Part shown: one piece after another, positions 46,730 through 54,877 of the stretch
How the letters are laid out: each line of letters opens with the position of its first letter
Numbering within the stretch: the first letter of the stretch is position 1
Assembly (NCBI GenBank): GCA_902590395.1
Contig: CACIWQ010000005.1
Location: 1 to 64,000, forward strand
Source: an uncultured Pelagibacteraceae bacterium
Lineage (GTDB): Bacteria > Pseudomonadota > Alphaproteobacteria > Pelagibacterales > Pelagibacteraceae
DNA: 64,000 nt
Direction of reading: 5' to 3'
The notes under the pieces: model-generated
Databases searched by the model: none
What the model saw: only the letters and a program-made list of their open reading frames with translations
What the model was told of the DNA's origin: nothing
Program-made: the position numbers and the translations under genes

Positions 46730-47036
46730 AAAAAAAATAATATTTTTACTTTTAATTATATTACTAGTTCCATCATGTAATACCTGGGATTCAGTTAAAA
46801 GAGGTATAACTGGAGAAAAACAAAATTCAACGGATGAATTTTTGGTCAGGAAAAAAGATCCACTGATTTTACCTCCTGATTTTGAAAATTTACCCACTCC
46901 AGGTGAAAGAGAAGTGGCACAAGAAGAAGCTTCAATTTTTGAGAAAGAATTTAGCGAAATAACCACAACAGAAAATTCTTCGTTAGAATCAAGTTCAACA
47001 GAGGAATCTATTTTAAAAAAAATACAAAAAAAATAG
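46722..47036 (+). CDS. Small lipoprotein, DUF3035-like
   Basis: A 104-residue predicted lipoprotein. ATG 46722 gives a basic start, a hydrophobic stretch ([10 protein letters not shown]) and a lipobox LVPSC with Cys 19. After the cysteine, [20 protein letters not shown] resembles the DUF3035 signature (EFxVxxRxPLxxPPDF) of lipoproteins encoded beside lspA in Alphaproteobacteria. A longer in-frame reading from 46674 would lie inside lspA and is rejected. The C-terminus is Glu/Ser-rich and low-complexity. Function unknown. Confidence 0.8.
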   Translation: MCKKKIIFLLLIILLVPSCNTWDSVKRGITGEKQNSTDEFLVRKKDPLILPPDFENLPTPGEREVAQEEASIFEKEFSEITTTENSSLESSSTEESILKKIQKK

Positions 47037-48248
47037 ATGTTAAATAAAAAAAATTTTTTTAGTGGACCGCATTTTAATTCTAAAGAATTTAGAAATAATT
47101 TAAAGCATACAAAAAGAGCTTTTGATTTATTAAAAGATGATTTAAAAAAATTTAAGATTCCCCTGTTTCAAAGTTATGAAAAGGATTACATTTTAGATTT
47201 TACACCAAAGACAGTAAAAAAGTTTTCAAGGTATAAAAATATTATTATTATTGGAATGGGAGGGTCTATATTAGGTACAAAAAGCATTTATTCATTTTTT
47301 AAGAACAAAATTAAAAAAAATGTATTTTTTTTTGATAATTTAGATGAAAAATTACATATAGAAATTACCAAAGTTAAAAATCTAAAAAATTCTTGTTTTA
47401 TAGTTGTATCTAAGTCTGGAAACACTTTAGAAACAATAACAAACTTAGGTATACTTTTTTCAAAATTTTCAATAAAAAATAAATTAATCATAATTACTCA
47501 AATGAAGAGCAGCGCTTTAACCAATATAGCAAAAAAATTTAATGCTGAAATTATCAGACATAAAAATTTTATTAGTGGAAGATATTCAGTGCTTTCTGAA
47601 GTTGGTATGTTTCCTGCTGTATTAATGGGGCTAAATGCAAAAAAATTTAAAAATTTAAAAAAGTTAGTTAAAAATAAAAATTTTGTTTCTAGCTTAATTC
47701 AAAATGTAGCAAGCATTTATACATTAACCAAAAAAGGCTCTAAAAATTCTGTAATTTTAAGTTACGATTCAAGTTTGAATGATTTAAGTTATTGGTATCA
47801 GCAATTATCAGGAGAAAGTCTAGGTAAAAAAGGTAAAGGAATTACAACAATATTATCGCCCGCCCCAAGAGATCATCATAGCCAGCTCCAGCTTTATTTG
47901 GATGGACCTAAAGATAAGTTTTTTACTTTTTTTAATTCATCACAAAAATTAAGCTATGGAAAAGTTTCTAAAAAAATTGTTACAAATAATATGAAATTTC
48001 TAGAAAATAAGAAATTGGAACATATTGTTAAAGCGCAGAGTAACGCTACAAAAAATATTTTTAGTTTAAAAAAAATACCTTTTAGAGAATTTGTTTTTAA
48101 TAAAAAAAATGAGCAAGAATTGGGAACAATTTTTACTTTTTTTGTTTTAGAAACAATTTTATTGGCAAGATTAATCAACGTAAACCCTTTTGACCAACCA
48201 GCTGTAGAGCAAGTTAAATTAGAGACAAAAAAAATTCTTTTAAAGTAG
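47037..48248 (+). CDS. pgi: Glucose-6-phosphate isomerase (short form)
   Basis: Interconverts glucose 6-phosphate and fructose 6-phosphate. Recognisable parts are IIIGMGGSILGTKSIYSFF, VVSKSGNTLETITNLGI, the phosphate-binding SGRYSVLSEVGMFPAVLMG, the catalytic-glutamate segment WYQQLSGESLGKKGKGI, and NPFDQPAVEQVKLETKKIL with the active lysine. The 403-residue length is shorter than the approximately 550 of Escherichia coli, but all core motifs remain. It abuts the lipoprotein gene and converges on rsmD with a 9-base overlap. Confidence 0.93.
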   Translation: MLNKKNFFSGPHFNSKEFRNNLKHTKRAFDLLKDDLKKFKIPLFQSYEKDYILDFTPKTVKKFSRYKNIIIIGMGGSILGTKSIYSFFKNKIKKNVFFFDNLDEKLHIEITKVKNLKNSCFIVVSKSGNTLETITNLGILFSKFSIKNKLIIITQMKSSALTNIAKKFNAEIIRHKNFISGRYSVLSEVGMFPAVLMGLNAKKFKNLKKLVKNKNFVSSLIQNVASIYTLTKKGSKNSVILSYDSSLNDLSYWYQQLSGESLGKKGKGITTILSPAPRDHHSQLQLYLDGPKDKFFTFFNSSQKLSYGKVSKKIVTNNMKFLENKKLEHIVKAQSNATKNIFSLKKIPFREFVFNKKNEQELGTIFTFFVLETILLARLINVNPFDQPAVEQVKLETKKILLK

Positions 48249-48809
48249 GTGTGTTCCAAAAATTAGTTTTGATATTCCGTATATTCTCTCATCAACAATT
48301 TTAAAAAAGCTTGGAAATTTATCTTCACTATTTCTGTTTCTATGTATTACTACAATTCCATTTTTATTCAGTAAGTTTTTACTTAAAATCAACTCTATTA
48401 GTTTTTTTATATCTTTATTTTCAAAAGGCGGGTCACAAAAGATAAGGTCAAATTTTAATTTAAAAATATTTTTTTTTTTAAGCAATGCGAAAATATCATT
48501 TTCATATATCTTAAAATTATTTTTAATTTTTAATTTATCAATATTTTTTTTTAAGATTTTTACGACATATTTTTCTTTTTCAACAAAATGAACATCTCTC
48601 GCTTTTCTTGATATGCATTCTAAACCAAATGATCCAATTCCAGCGTATATATCCAATATGCAAGATTTCTCAAATTCAAAAGAAAATTTATTTGAATGGC
48701 ATAACAAATTAAAAATACTCTCTTTAGCCATATCTTTTAGAGGTCTTGTTTTTTTATTTTTTGGCATATAAAGAGTTGATCCTTTTAAATCTCCAGCAAT
48801 AATTCTCAT
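48240..48809 (-). CDS. rsmD: 16S rRNA (guanine(966)-N(2))-methyltransferase
   Basis: Methylates G966 of 16S rRNA. Seen are the N-terminal MRIIAGDLKGSTLYMP with TRPLKDMAKESIFNLL (substrate region), the SAM motif LDIYAGIGSFGLECISR with an acidic VEKEK, and the catalytic FCDPPFE, a variant of the usual NDPPY/DPPY. Length 189 is standard. It follows purD by 2 bases on the minus strand and converges with pgi. Confidence 0.93.
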   Translation of the reverse strand: MRIIAGDLKGSTLYMPKNKKTRPLKDMAKESIFNLLCHSNKFSFEFEKSCILDIYAGIGSFGLECISRKARDVHFVEKEKYVVKILKKNIDKLKIKNNFKIYENDIFALLKKKNIFKLKFDLIFCDPPFENKDIKKLIELILSKNLLNKNGIVVIHRNRNSEDKFPSFFKIVDERIYGISKLIFGTHLL

Positions 48810-48811
48810 GT

Positions 48812-50080
48812 TTATTTTTTATTTATGCCCCTCCAGCCAATATCTTTTCTAAAAAAACCATCAGTCCAATTAATCTTTTTTATTTCTTTTATACATTTAT
48901 CTCTAGCTATTGATAAATTTTCTGCTAACGAAGTAATGTTCAATACTCTTCCGCCGCTAGAATAAATTTTACCATTTTTTTTATAAGTACCTGCGTGAAA
49001 TATTTGATTATTTTTGTCTAGATTTATATTTGATATATTTTTTATCTCACTGTTTTTAATATATTCAAAGGGATAACCCTTAGCACATAAAACTATAGTT
49101 ATTGAATTTTTTTTACTCCATTTAATTTTAATATTATTTAAATCATTTTTTATTGTGTGGTCAATTATTTCCAACAAGTCAGTTTCCAATCTCATCATAA
49201 GAACCTGACATTCTGGATCTCCCATTCTGATATTGTATTCGATCAGGTACGGTTCATTTTTGTTAATCATTAGGCCAGCATACAAGAAGCCTTTATATGA
49301 ATTGCCAGATTTTTTAATTGCTTTAATTGTCGGTTCAATAATTTTTTCTTTAATTTTTTTTTCTAATTCATTTGTTAGCAAGGGGGCTGGTGAGTATGCA
49401 CCCATTCCACCAGTATTTGGTCCAGTATCACCTTCACCAACTTTTTTATGATCTTGAGCGGAGCCAAAAAAATAGTAAGAATTTTCATCAACTATTACAA
49501 AATAACTCAACTCCTCTCCTTCTAAAAATTCTTCTAGTATAACTTTTTTTGAAGATTTGAATTTACCTTCCAAAATATCCTTAGTATTTTTAAAAGCCTC
49601 TTCAATTGAGTAACATATAGTTACTCCTTTTCCTGATGCTAACCCATCAGCTTTAACAACGATTGGTATTTTTTGTTTTTTTATAAAATTTAGAGCTTCG
49701 TTAAGATTATCAAAAACTCCATAATTTGCTGTAGGAATATTATTTTTTTTACATAGGTTCTTCATAAACTCTTTGGAACCTTCTAATTGAGAGGAAAATT
49801 TATTGGGACCAAATACATCAACTTTTTTTTTGTTTAGATAATCAACAAGTCCATCCACAAGAGGTTGTTCTGGTCCAATAACGACTATATCGATATTATG
49901 TTTTTTTATTATTTTATAAATAGCCTCAAAGTTTAGAACATTTTCTTTTATGTTTATTGCTATTTCTTGAGTGCCCGCATTACCAGGAATGCAGATTAAT
50001 TTTTTTAACTTTGGAGATTGTTTTAATTTATAACAGATCGCGTGTTCTCGACCACCACTTCCTATGACAGCTAAATTCAT
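48812..50080 (-). CDS. purD: Phosphoribosylamine--glycine ligase
   Basis: Second step of purine synthesis, joining phosphoribosylamine and glycine with ATP. ATP-grasp protein of 422 residues. Motifs are VIGSGGREHAICYKLKQSP at the start, VVKADGLASGKGVTI in the ATP-grasp domain, GPNTGGMGAYSPAPLL, and YNIRMGDPECQVLMMRLETD for the metal and substrate. Divergent from the DUF2093 gene with 31 bases between. Confidence 0.97.
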   Translation of the reverse strand: MNLAVIGSGGREHAICYKLKQSPKLKKLICIPGNAGTQEIAINIKENVLNFEAIYKIIKKHNIDIVVIGPEQPLVDGLVDYLNKKKVDVFGPNKFSSQLEGSKEFMKNLCKKNNIPTANYGVFDNLNEALNFIKKQKIPIVVKADGLASGKGVTICYSIEEAFKNTKDILEGKFKSSKKVILEEFLEGEELSYFVIVDENSYYFFGSAQDHKKVGEGDTGPNTGGMGAYSPAPLLTNELEKKIKEKIIEPTIKAIKKSGNSYKGFLYAGLMINKNEPYLIEYNIRMGDPECQVLMMRLETDLLEIIDHTIKNDLNNIKIKWSKKNSITIVLCAKGYPFEYIKNSEIKNISNINLDKNNQIFHAGTYKKNGKIYSSGGRVLNITSLAENLSIARDKCIKEIKKINWTDGFFRKDIGWRGINKK

Positions 50081-50111
50081 ATAATATAGAAATATTAATA
50101 CTTAAATATAT

Positions 50112-50309
50112 ATGAATGGAAATAAAGCAAAACTTAAATTTAATCCAAATAATTTTGAAATTATTGAGGGTGGAGACTATGTTGTTTGCGCTGTTTCAGG
50201 AAAAAAAATTCCACTTAATCAGCTTACTTATTGGAACGTTGAATTACAGGAAGCCTATTTTTCACCAAAAGAAGCTCAACAAAGATACGAAGAGTTAAAT
50301 AAAAAATGA
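50112..50309 (+). CDS. DUF2093 family small protein
   Basis: A 65-residue protein matching the DUF2093 pattern: KLKFNPNNFEIIEGGDYVVC, then AVSGKKIPLNQLTYWNVELQ and EAYFSPKEAQQRY. The family is conserved in Alphaproteobacteria and usually lies near a peptidase gene. The Cys in VVCAVSGK could be a metal ligand but only one is present. It overlaps the M23 peptidase start by 4 bases. Function unknown. Confidence 0.85.
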   Translation: MNGNKAKLKFNPNNFEIIEGGDYVVCAVSGKKIPLNQLTYWNVELQEAYFSPKEAQQRYEELNKK

Positions 50310-51094
50310 GAATTTTAATATGTTTATTTTTTTTATTAATTACAACCTCAAGTTTTGCCGTTACTTTTCATGGTAAATTTATTCAAGGCTCATTTATTTT
50401 GGGAAAAACTGAACCAGGCTCTGAAGTTTTTATAGATAAAAAAAAGATAAAAGTCACTTCAGATGGATATTTTGCTTTTGGATTGGGCAGAGATAGAAAA
50501 AATGATGTAATAATAAAAATAAATCAAAAAAAAATAGTAAAAAAAGTTTTCAAAAGAGAATATAAAATTCAGAGGATAGATGGACTTGAAGAAAAAAAGG
50601 TAACTCCTCCAGAAGAAGTTTATGAAAGAATTAAAAGAGAAAACAAATGGATAGGAGAGGCTAGGGCCATTGATAGCAACTTAACTTTTTTTAAAAATAA
50701 ATTTATCAATCCATTAGAAAACGCAATCGTCACCGGTGTCTACGGAAGTCAGAGAATTTTAAATGGAAAACCTAAATGGCCTCATTATGGAATAGATTTT
50801 GCCGCTAAAGAAGGTACAGAAATTAAGGCCATGTTAGATGGTGTTGTAACTTTAGCTGAACCAGATTTATTTTATACTGGCGGCACTTTAATATTTGATC
50901 ATGGACATGGTATTTCAACATTGTATATGCATATGAAAACATTAATGGTTAAAAAAGGTCAAAAAGTTAAACAAGGTGATATTATAGGAACTGTTGGTTC
51001 AACAGGGAGATCAACAGGAGCACATTTAGACGTGAGACTTAATTGGTTTCAAACACGATTAGATCCTGCAACGGTTCTTGATATTGTAAATTAA
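50306..51094 (+). CDS. Secreted M23-family peptidase-like protein (LytM fold)
   Basis: A 262-residue exported protein. The signal peptide is MRILICLFFLLITTSSFA. An Ig-like or beta-rich N-terminal domain follows, then the LytM domain with WPHYGIDFAAKEGTEI (HxxxD, zinc ligands) and STLYMHMKTL, and ends GRSTGAHLDVRLNWFQTRLD. The HxH motif is HLD here, so one zinc ligand is Asp in place of His; HLDxRxNW is, as I recall it, the usual form in this alphaproteobacterial subfamily. Likely cell-wall hydrolase or its regulator. It overlaps the convergent nuclease gene by 4 bases. Confidence 0.88.
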   Translation: MRILICLFFLLITTSSFAVTFHGKFIQGSFILGKTEPGSEVFIDKKKIKVTSDGYFAFGLGRDRKNDVIIKINQKKIVKKVFKREYKIQRIDGLEEKKVTPPEEVYERIKRENKWIGEARAIDSNLTFFKNKFINPLENAIVTGVYGSQRILNGKPKWPHYGIDFAAKEGTEIKAMLDGVVTLAEPDLFYTGGTLIFDHGHGISTLYMHMKTLMVKKGQKVKQGDIIGTVGSTGRSTGAHLDVRLNWFQTRLDPATVLDIVN

Positions 51095-51798
51095 ATTTTT
51101 GATGTTTCTTTTTGCCACCTGCAGGCATCACAAGTTGGATTTGGTGCAGGTACTTTTTCACTATTATAACATTTTTCAAGTTCAACTAAGCTTTCTTCAA
51201 TATAATTGGTATTTACATTATAAGACAAAAGATCAATTTTGAAATTTAATTTACTATTAAAAGTTTTTTGACTCTCTTCACGAGCATTACAAAGTATCCA
51301 ATATCCAGTTTTAAAAACTTTAAATTTATTTAATTTTAATAAATAGGCGTAAAAATCTAATTGCCTCAAATAAGATTTATGATAACTTTTTAGAGACGTA
51401 ACGTAATTAATTTTTTCTTTTGTTGAAGTCGCCTTATAATCTAAAATAACTACTTCGTCCGTATCTTTGTTTAACCATATATCATCTATCGAACCATAAA
51501 TTATAAAGTTTGTTTTTACTGACTTTGCTCTTACACCTTTAAAGTTATTTCTAAAATCTTTTAATTTTTGTTCATCAATTTTATAAGGAACGAAATTTAA
51601 GTTATATTTCCTGAAAATAGGATGAGGCTCTTGTTTATTTCTATAAAAATCAAACTCAGTTTTAAGTAAAGCATCCACTCTGCTATTTATTGGATATCCT
51701 GGCATTCCTATAGGTTTAATTTTAAGTTTTCTTTCTAAGTAAAAACACCTCTTACATCTTATAAAGCTTTCCCAGGCAGTTCTGCTTACATCTTTCAT
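51091..51798 (-). CDS. PD-(D/E)XK nuclease with CxxC...CxxC cluster (Cas4/RecB-like)
   Basis: A 235-residue protein with RecB-type nuclease motifs: YGSIDDIWLNKD (GxxD), VVILDYKAT (DxK) and SYLRQLDFYAYLL (QxxxY). A CKRC pair at residues 15 and 18 and a CDAC pair at 223 and 226 could hold an iron-sulfur cluster, as in Cas4 and AddB-type nucleases. Start ATG 51798 shares its A with the upstream lpxL stop (TAATG); an ATG 9 bases upstream is the alternative. No CRISPR is present. It lies at the end of the lipid A gene block, with no evident link. Confidence 0.8.
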   Translation of the reverse strand: MKDVSRTAWESFIRCKRCFYLERKLKIKPIGMPGYPINSRVDALLKTEFDFYRNKQEPHPIFRKYNLNFVPYKIDEQKLKDFRNNFKGVRAKSVKTNFIIYGSIDDIWLNKDTDEVVILDYKATSTKEKINYVTSLKSYHKSYLRQLDFYAYLLKLNKFKVFKTGYWILCNAREESQKTFNSKLNFKIDLLSYNVNTNYIEESLVELEKCYNSEKVPAPNPTCDACRWQKETSKI

Positions 51799-52673
51799 TA
51801 TTTCCATCTATTATGAGACCAAATCCATTGAGTTGGATTTTTTACTATCATTTTTTCAATGTTCTGATTAATTTTAAGTGTAATATTTTTTGTATTTTCG
51901 TCATCATTATTTGTTTTTTCAATTTTATATGGCTCATGAATTGTCAATTCAAAACTTGGTCCTTCTTTTCTTTCCAAAGAAATCGGTACTAATTTACAAT
52001 TATATTTTAAAGAAAGCTGCGCAGGTATAGTAGTGGTATGCGCTGGCTTATTAAAAAAAAGAGTTCTAGGTCCTTCACTGACGCGTTGATCAACCATTAA
52101 GGCTATACTGTAGCCATTCTTGACCTTATCAATTATTTCCCTCATTCCCATTCTACCTTTTGGAATTTGATTGGGGCAAATATATTTCATTCTCAGAAAC
52201 TCCATAAGCGGATTTAGAAAAAAATTATTTAGAGGTCTATAAATTGCGGCACACTTAACTCCAGATTTTTCTAATTCCATAGCCATAAGTTCAAAATTGG
52301 CAAAATGACCTGAATAAAAAATTACAGGTTCATTATTTTTTTTTATTTCTTCGAGATATTCGGTGCCGTTAATTTTCATATGATTAAAATTTGTTCTATT
52401 TAATTTAAAATCTTTTAAAAAAACATATTCAGCAAAAGTTCTTCCAATATTTGACCACATCCCATTTATAATTTCATTTTCTTTAACCTTTTCTAAATTA
52501 CCAAATGCAATTTTAATATTTTGAATAGTTGTTTTTTTTGATCTAAATAAAGGACCCACCACTCTTCCAATTATACTTCCAAGATTAGATGCATTTTTAA
52601 GACCTAAAATTTTAAAAATACAAAATAATGATATGATAGCCGCAGATTCAAAAAAATATTTTACTATTTTCAT
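51798..52673 (-). CDS. lpxL: Lipid A biosynthesis acyltransferase (LpxL/HtrB family)
   Basis: Transfers a secondary fatty acyl chain onto the Kdo2-lipid A precursor. The catalytic HX4E motif is in YSGHFANFELMAMEL. Other segments are AIYRPLNNFFLNPLM and GYSIALMVDQRVSEGPRTLF, typical of the family. One N-terminal hydrophobic helix anchors it. The 291-residue length is normal. It overlaps lpxK by 4 bases. Whether it corresponds to LpxL or LpxM cannot be told from the sequence. Confidence 0.9.
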   Translation of the reverse strand: MKIVKYFFESAAIISLFCIFKILGLKNASNLGSIIGRVVGPLFRSKKTTIQNIKIAFGNLEKVKENEIINGMWSNIGRTFAEYVFLKDFKLNRTNFNHMKINGTEYLEEIKKNNEPVIFYSGHFANFELMAMELEKSGVKCAAIYRPLNNFFLNPLMEFLRMKYICPNQIPKGRMGMREIIDKVKNGYSIALMVDQRVSEGPRTLFFNKPAHTTTIPAQLSLKYNCKLVPISLERKEGPSFELTIHEPYKIEKTNNDDENTKNITLKINQNIEKMIVKNPTQWIWSHNRWK

Positions 52674-53599
52674 ATAATTTTTTTAAACACCTCAATAAAA
52701 TGATCTCGATTTTTTATTTCTAAATTTATTTTAAGACAATCGATATTTTTTTTATATTTTTCATCAATTCTAAAATAATCTTTTTCTGTAGTTATTAAAA
52801 TTGTATTATTATCTTTGGATAATTTGATTAAATTTTCTATCTCTTGGTCAGAGTAATTATAGTGATCTGGAAACTCAACTTCCTTTAAAACTAATAAATT
52901 ATGATCTTTTAGCAAGTTAAAGAAATTTTTTGGATTACCTATTCCAGCAAAAGCGGTAATTTTTTTGTTAATAAATCTTTCGATATTTTGAGGTTTATAC
53001 TTTGTATAAAAAATTTTTATATTTTGATTTTCATTTAATATTTTTTTTTCTATATCAGTTTTTTTCTCACCATTTATAACAACGCAGTTGGCTCTTTTTA
53101 AAGCTGAAAAATTTTCTCTCAAGGGTCCCGCTGGTATCACTAGACCATTGCCGATCCATTGCCTTTGATTAAAACATATAATAGATAAATTTTTATTTAC
53201 AGAATAATCCTGGAAACCATCATCAAGAACAGCAACATCCGCTTTATTTTGAATTGCCTTTTCAATGGCTTTTGTTCTTTTATTATCGAGATAAACTGAA
53301 CCAATTTGTTTTTGAAGATCAACCTCGTCTTGAAAAGAGTCATACTTTTTTCTAATAAAAACAGGATTTTTATTTAATTTTTTTAAAATAGAAAATATTT
53401 CAATACACAAAGGTGTTTTTCCGGTTCCACCTAAATATATATTTCCTACGCAGATTATGGGGATGGAGAATTTATGTGTTTTTGTAAATAGTCTTTTTAA
53501 AAAAAATAGAAATTTAACTATAAAAGTTATTGGTAAAAGTAAAATTGAAAAAAATGAAATCTTATTTTTATCCCAAAAATTAGGTTTCATAAAAATCAT
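52670..53599 (-). CDS. lpxK: Tetraacyldisaccharide 4'-kinase
   Basis: Phosphorylates the 4' position of lipid A disaccharide. P-loop is CVGNIYLGGTGKTPLCIEI. Segments VAVLDDGFQDYSVNKNLSII and LVIPAGPLRENFSALKRAN are the family's signature. Length 309. The start may be at the first ATG (53599) or 9 bases later, where MKPNFWDKNK looks more like the usual N-terminus. It follows waaA by 10 bases. Confidence 0.93.
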   Translation of the reverse strand: MIFMKPNFWDKNKISFFSILLLPITFIVKFLFFLKRLFTKTHKFSIPIICVGNIYLGGTGKTPLCIEIFSILKKLNKNPVFIRKKYDSFQDEVDLQKQIGSVYLDNKRTKAIEKAIQNKADVAVLDDGFQDYSVNKNLSIICFNQRQWIGNGLVIPAGPLRENFSALKRANCVVINGEKKTDIEKKILNENQNIKIFYTKYKPQNIERFINKKITAFAGIGNPKNFFNLLKDHNLLVLKEVEFPDHYNYSDQEIENLIKLSKDNNTILITTEKDYFRIDEKYKKNIDCLKINLEIKNRDHFIEVFKKII

Positions 53600-53609
53600 T
53601 TGTTATAAT

Positions 53610-54875
53610 TTATATATATTTTTTTAATTCTATGATCACATTATTAAATATATTTTGACCATAATTTTCTATTTTTGTAACATTCTCAAGATTTTTAGTG
53701 CTGTCATTATTAAATTCTTCAACCAATGATAGACTTAACTCGTCAGAATTATTTACAACTTTGGTTATACCTAATTTTTTAATGTATTCGTAAATTTCCG
53801 AAAAGTTACTAACATATGGACCATGAAAAATTTTACATCCTAGTCTAGCTGGTTCTATAGGATTTTGGCCACTATCAGCTTTTAAAGATTTTATTAATGA
53901 TTTTCCTAGAAATACATATTTTGAAATATTATAAAATTTTAAAGTTTCTCCATAGGAATCAATTAAAAGTATGTCTGTATTTGCGTTCAATTGATCTAAA
54001 TTACTGAATAGAACCACCTTAAGGTTTAAGTTTGATAATTCCAGTTTAATTTTTTCAATCCTATTTATGTGTCTTGGAATTATAATAGTTAAAACATTAT
54101 TGTGTTTACTTTTTATTTTTAAATGAGACATTCCGCATAAAATTTCCTCAGAAGGGTGAGTGCTAGCTGCACACCATATTTTTCTGTTACTTATTTTTTC
54201 TATAAAATTTGAATCTAATTTTTGTTTATTCTCACTTTTAATATTTGAAAATTTTAAATTTCCAAAATTTTTAATATTTTTTGCTCCTAAAATTTTTAGA
54301 TATTCTTCGCTCTCTTTGTTTGAGGCTACACATAAATCAAAATTTTCGAATATTTTTTTTGCGAAATTTGTCACCATATTCCATCTTTTAAAACTTTTTT
54401 TTGTTATTCTGGCGTTAAGCAACAATAAAGGGATTCTTTTTTTTTTTATCTCTAGAATTAAGTTAGGCCAAATTTCTGAATCAATAAAAACTGACAAGTT
54501 TGGTTTCCAGTGATTTAAAAATTTATTTATGAATATTTTTATATCCAGTGGTAAAAATTGATGAATTACTTTTGAGTTTTGATTAAATTTTTTACCCAGT
54601 ATTCTGCCCGAGCTTAAAGTTATCGTAGTTATAAGTATTTTATTAATTTTGTTATCATTTATACAACTGTCTACTAATGGAAGTATACTCATAGCTTCGC
54701 CAACACTTGCTACGTGAAACCAAATTAAGAAACCATTACTCCTTTGCAGTTCAATTTTAGATAACTTTTCTTTATATCTTTTCGGATCCTCTTTTTTTCT
54801 TAATTTTCTAAAATATAAATATATGGGAGCAATAGGATAAAAAAGGTACGTAAAAAGTCTATACCAAAAGTACAT
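53610..54875 (-). CDS. waaA: 3-deoxy-D-manno-octulosonic acid (Kdo) transferase
   Basis: Glycosyltransferase that adds Kdo to lipid IVA. The N-terminal anchor WYRLFTYLFYPIAPIYLYFR is followed by the conserved WFHVASVGEAMSILPLV. Later motifs include ASTHPSEEILCGMSHL, GQNPIEPARLGCKIFHGPYV and FLGKSLIKSLKADSG, matching WaaA. The 421-residue length is normal. It is 2 bases after msbA and 10 before lpxK. WaaA can be mono- or bifunctional; that is not predictable here. Confidence 0.93.
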   Translation of the reverse strand: MYFWYRLFTYLFYPIAPIYLYFRKLRKKEDPKRYKEKLSKIELQRSNGFLIWFHVASVGEAMSILPLVDSCINDNKINKILITTITLSSGRILGKKFNQNSKVIHQFLPLDIKIFINKFLNHWKPNLSVFIDSEIWPNLILEIKKKRIPLLLLNARITKKSFKRWNMVTNFAKKIFENFDLCVASNKESEEYLKILGAKNIKNFGNLKFSNIKSENKQKLDSNFIEKISNRKIWCAASTHPSEEILCGMSHLKIKSKHNNVLTIIIPRHINRIEKIKLELSNLNLKVVLFSNLDQLNANTDILLIDSYGETLKFYNISKYVFLGKSLIKSLKADSGQNPIEPARLGCKIFHGPYVSNFSEIYEYIKKLGITKVVNNSDELSLSLVEEFNNDSTKNLENVTKIENYGQNIFNNVIIELKKYI

Positions 54876-54877
54876 AA

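Noticed and set aside
47037-48248. Truncated or frameshifted pgi
   Set aside because: Although short, all catalytic and phosphate-binding motifs are present and the frame is intact, so it is a short-form enzyme.
51091-51798. Cas4 of a CRISPR system
   Set aside because: The nuclease fold fits, but no array, cas1 or cas2 is present and the cysteine pattern differs.
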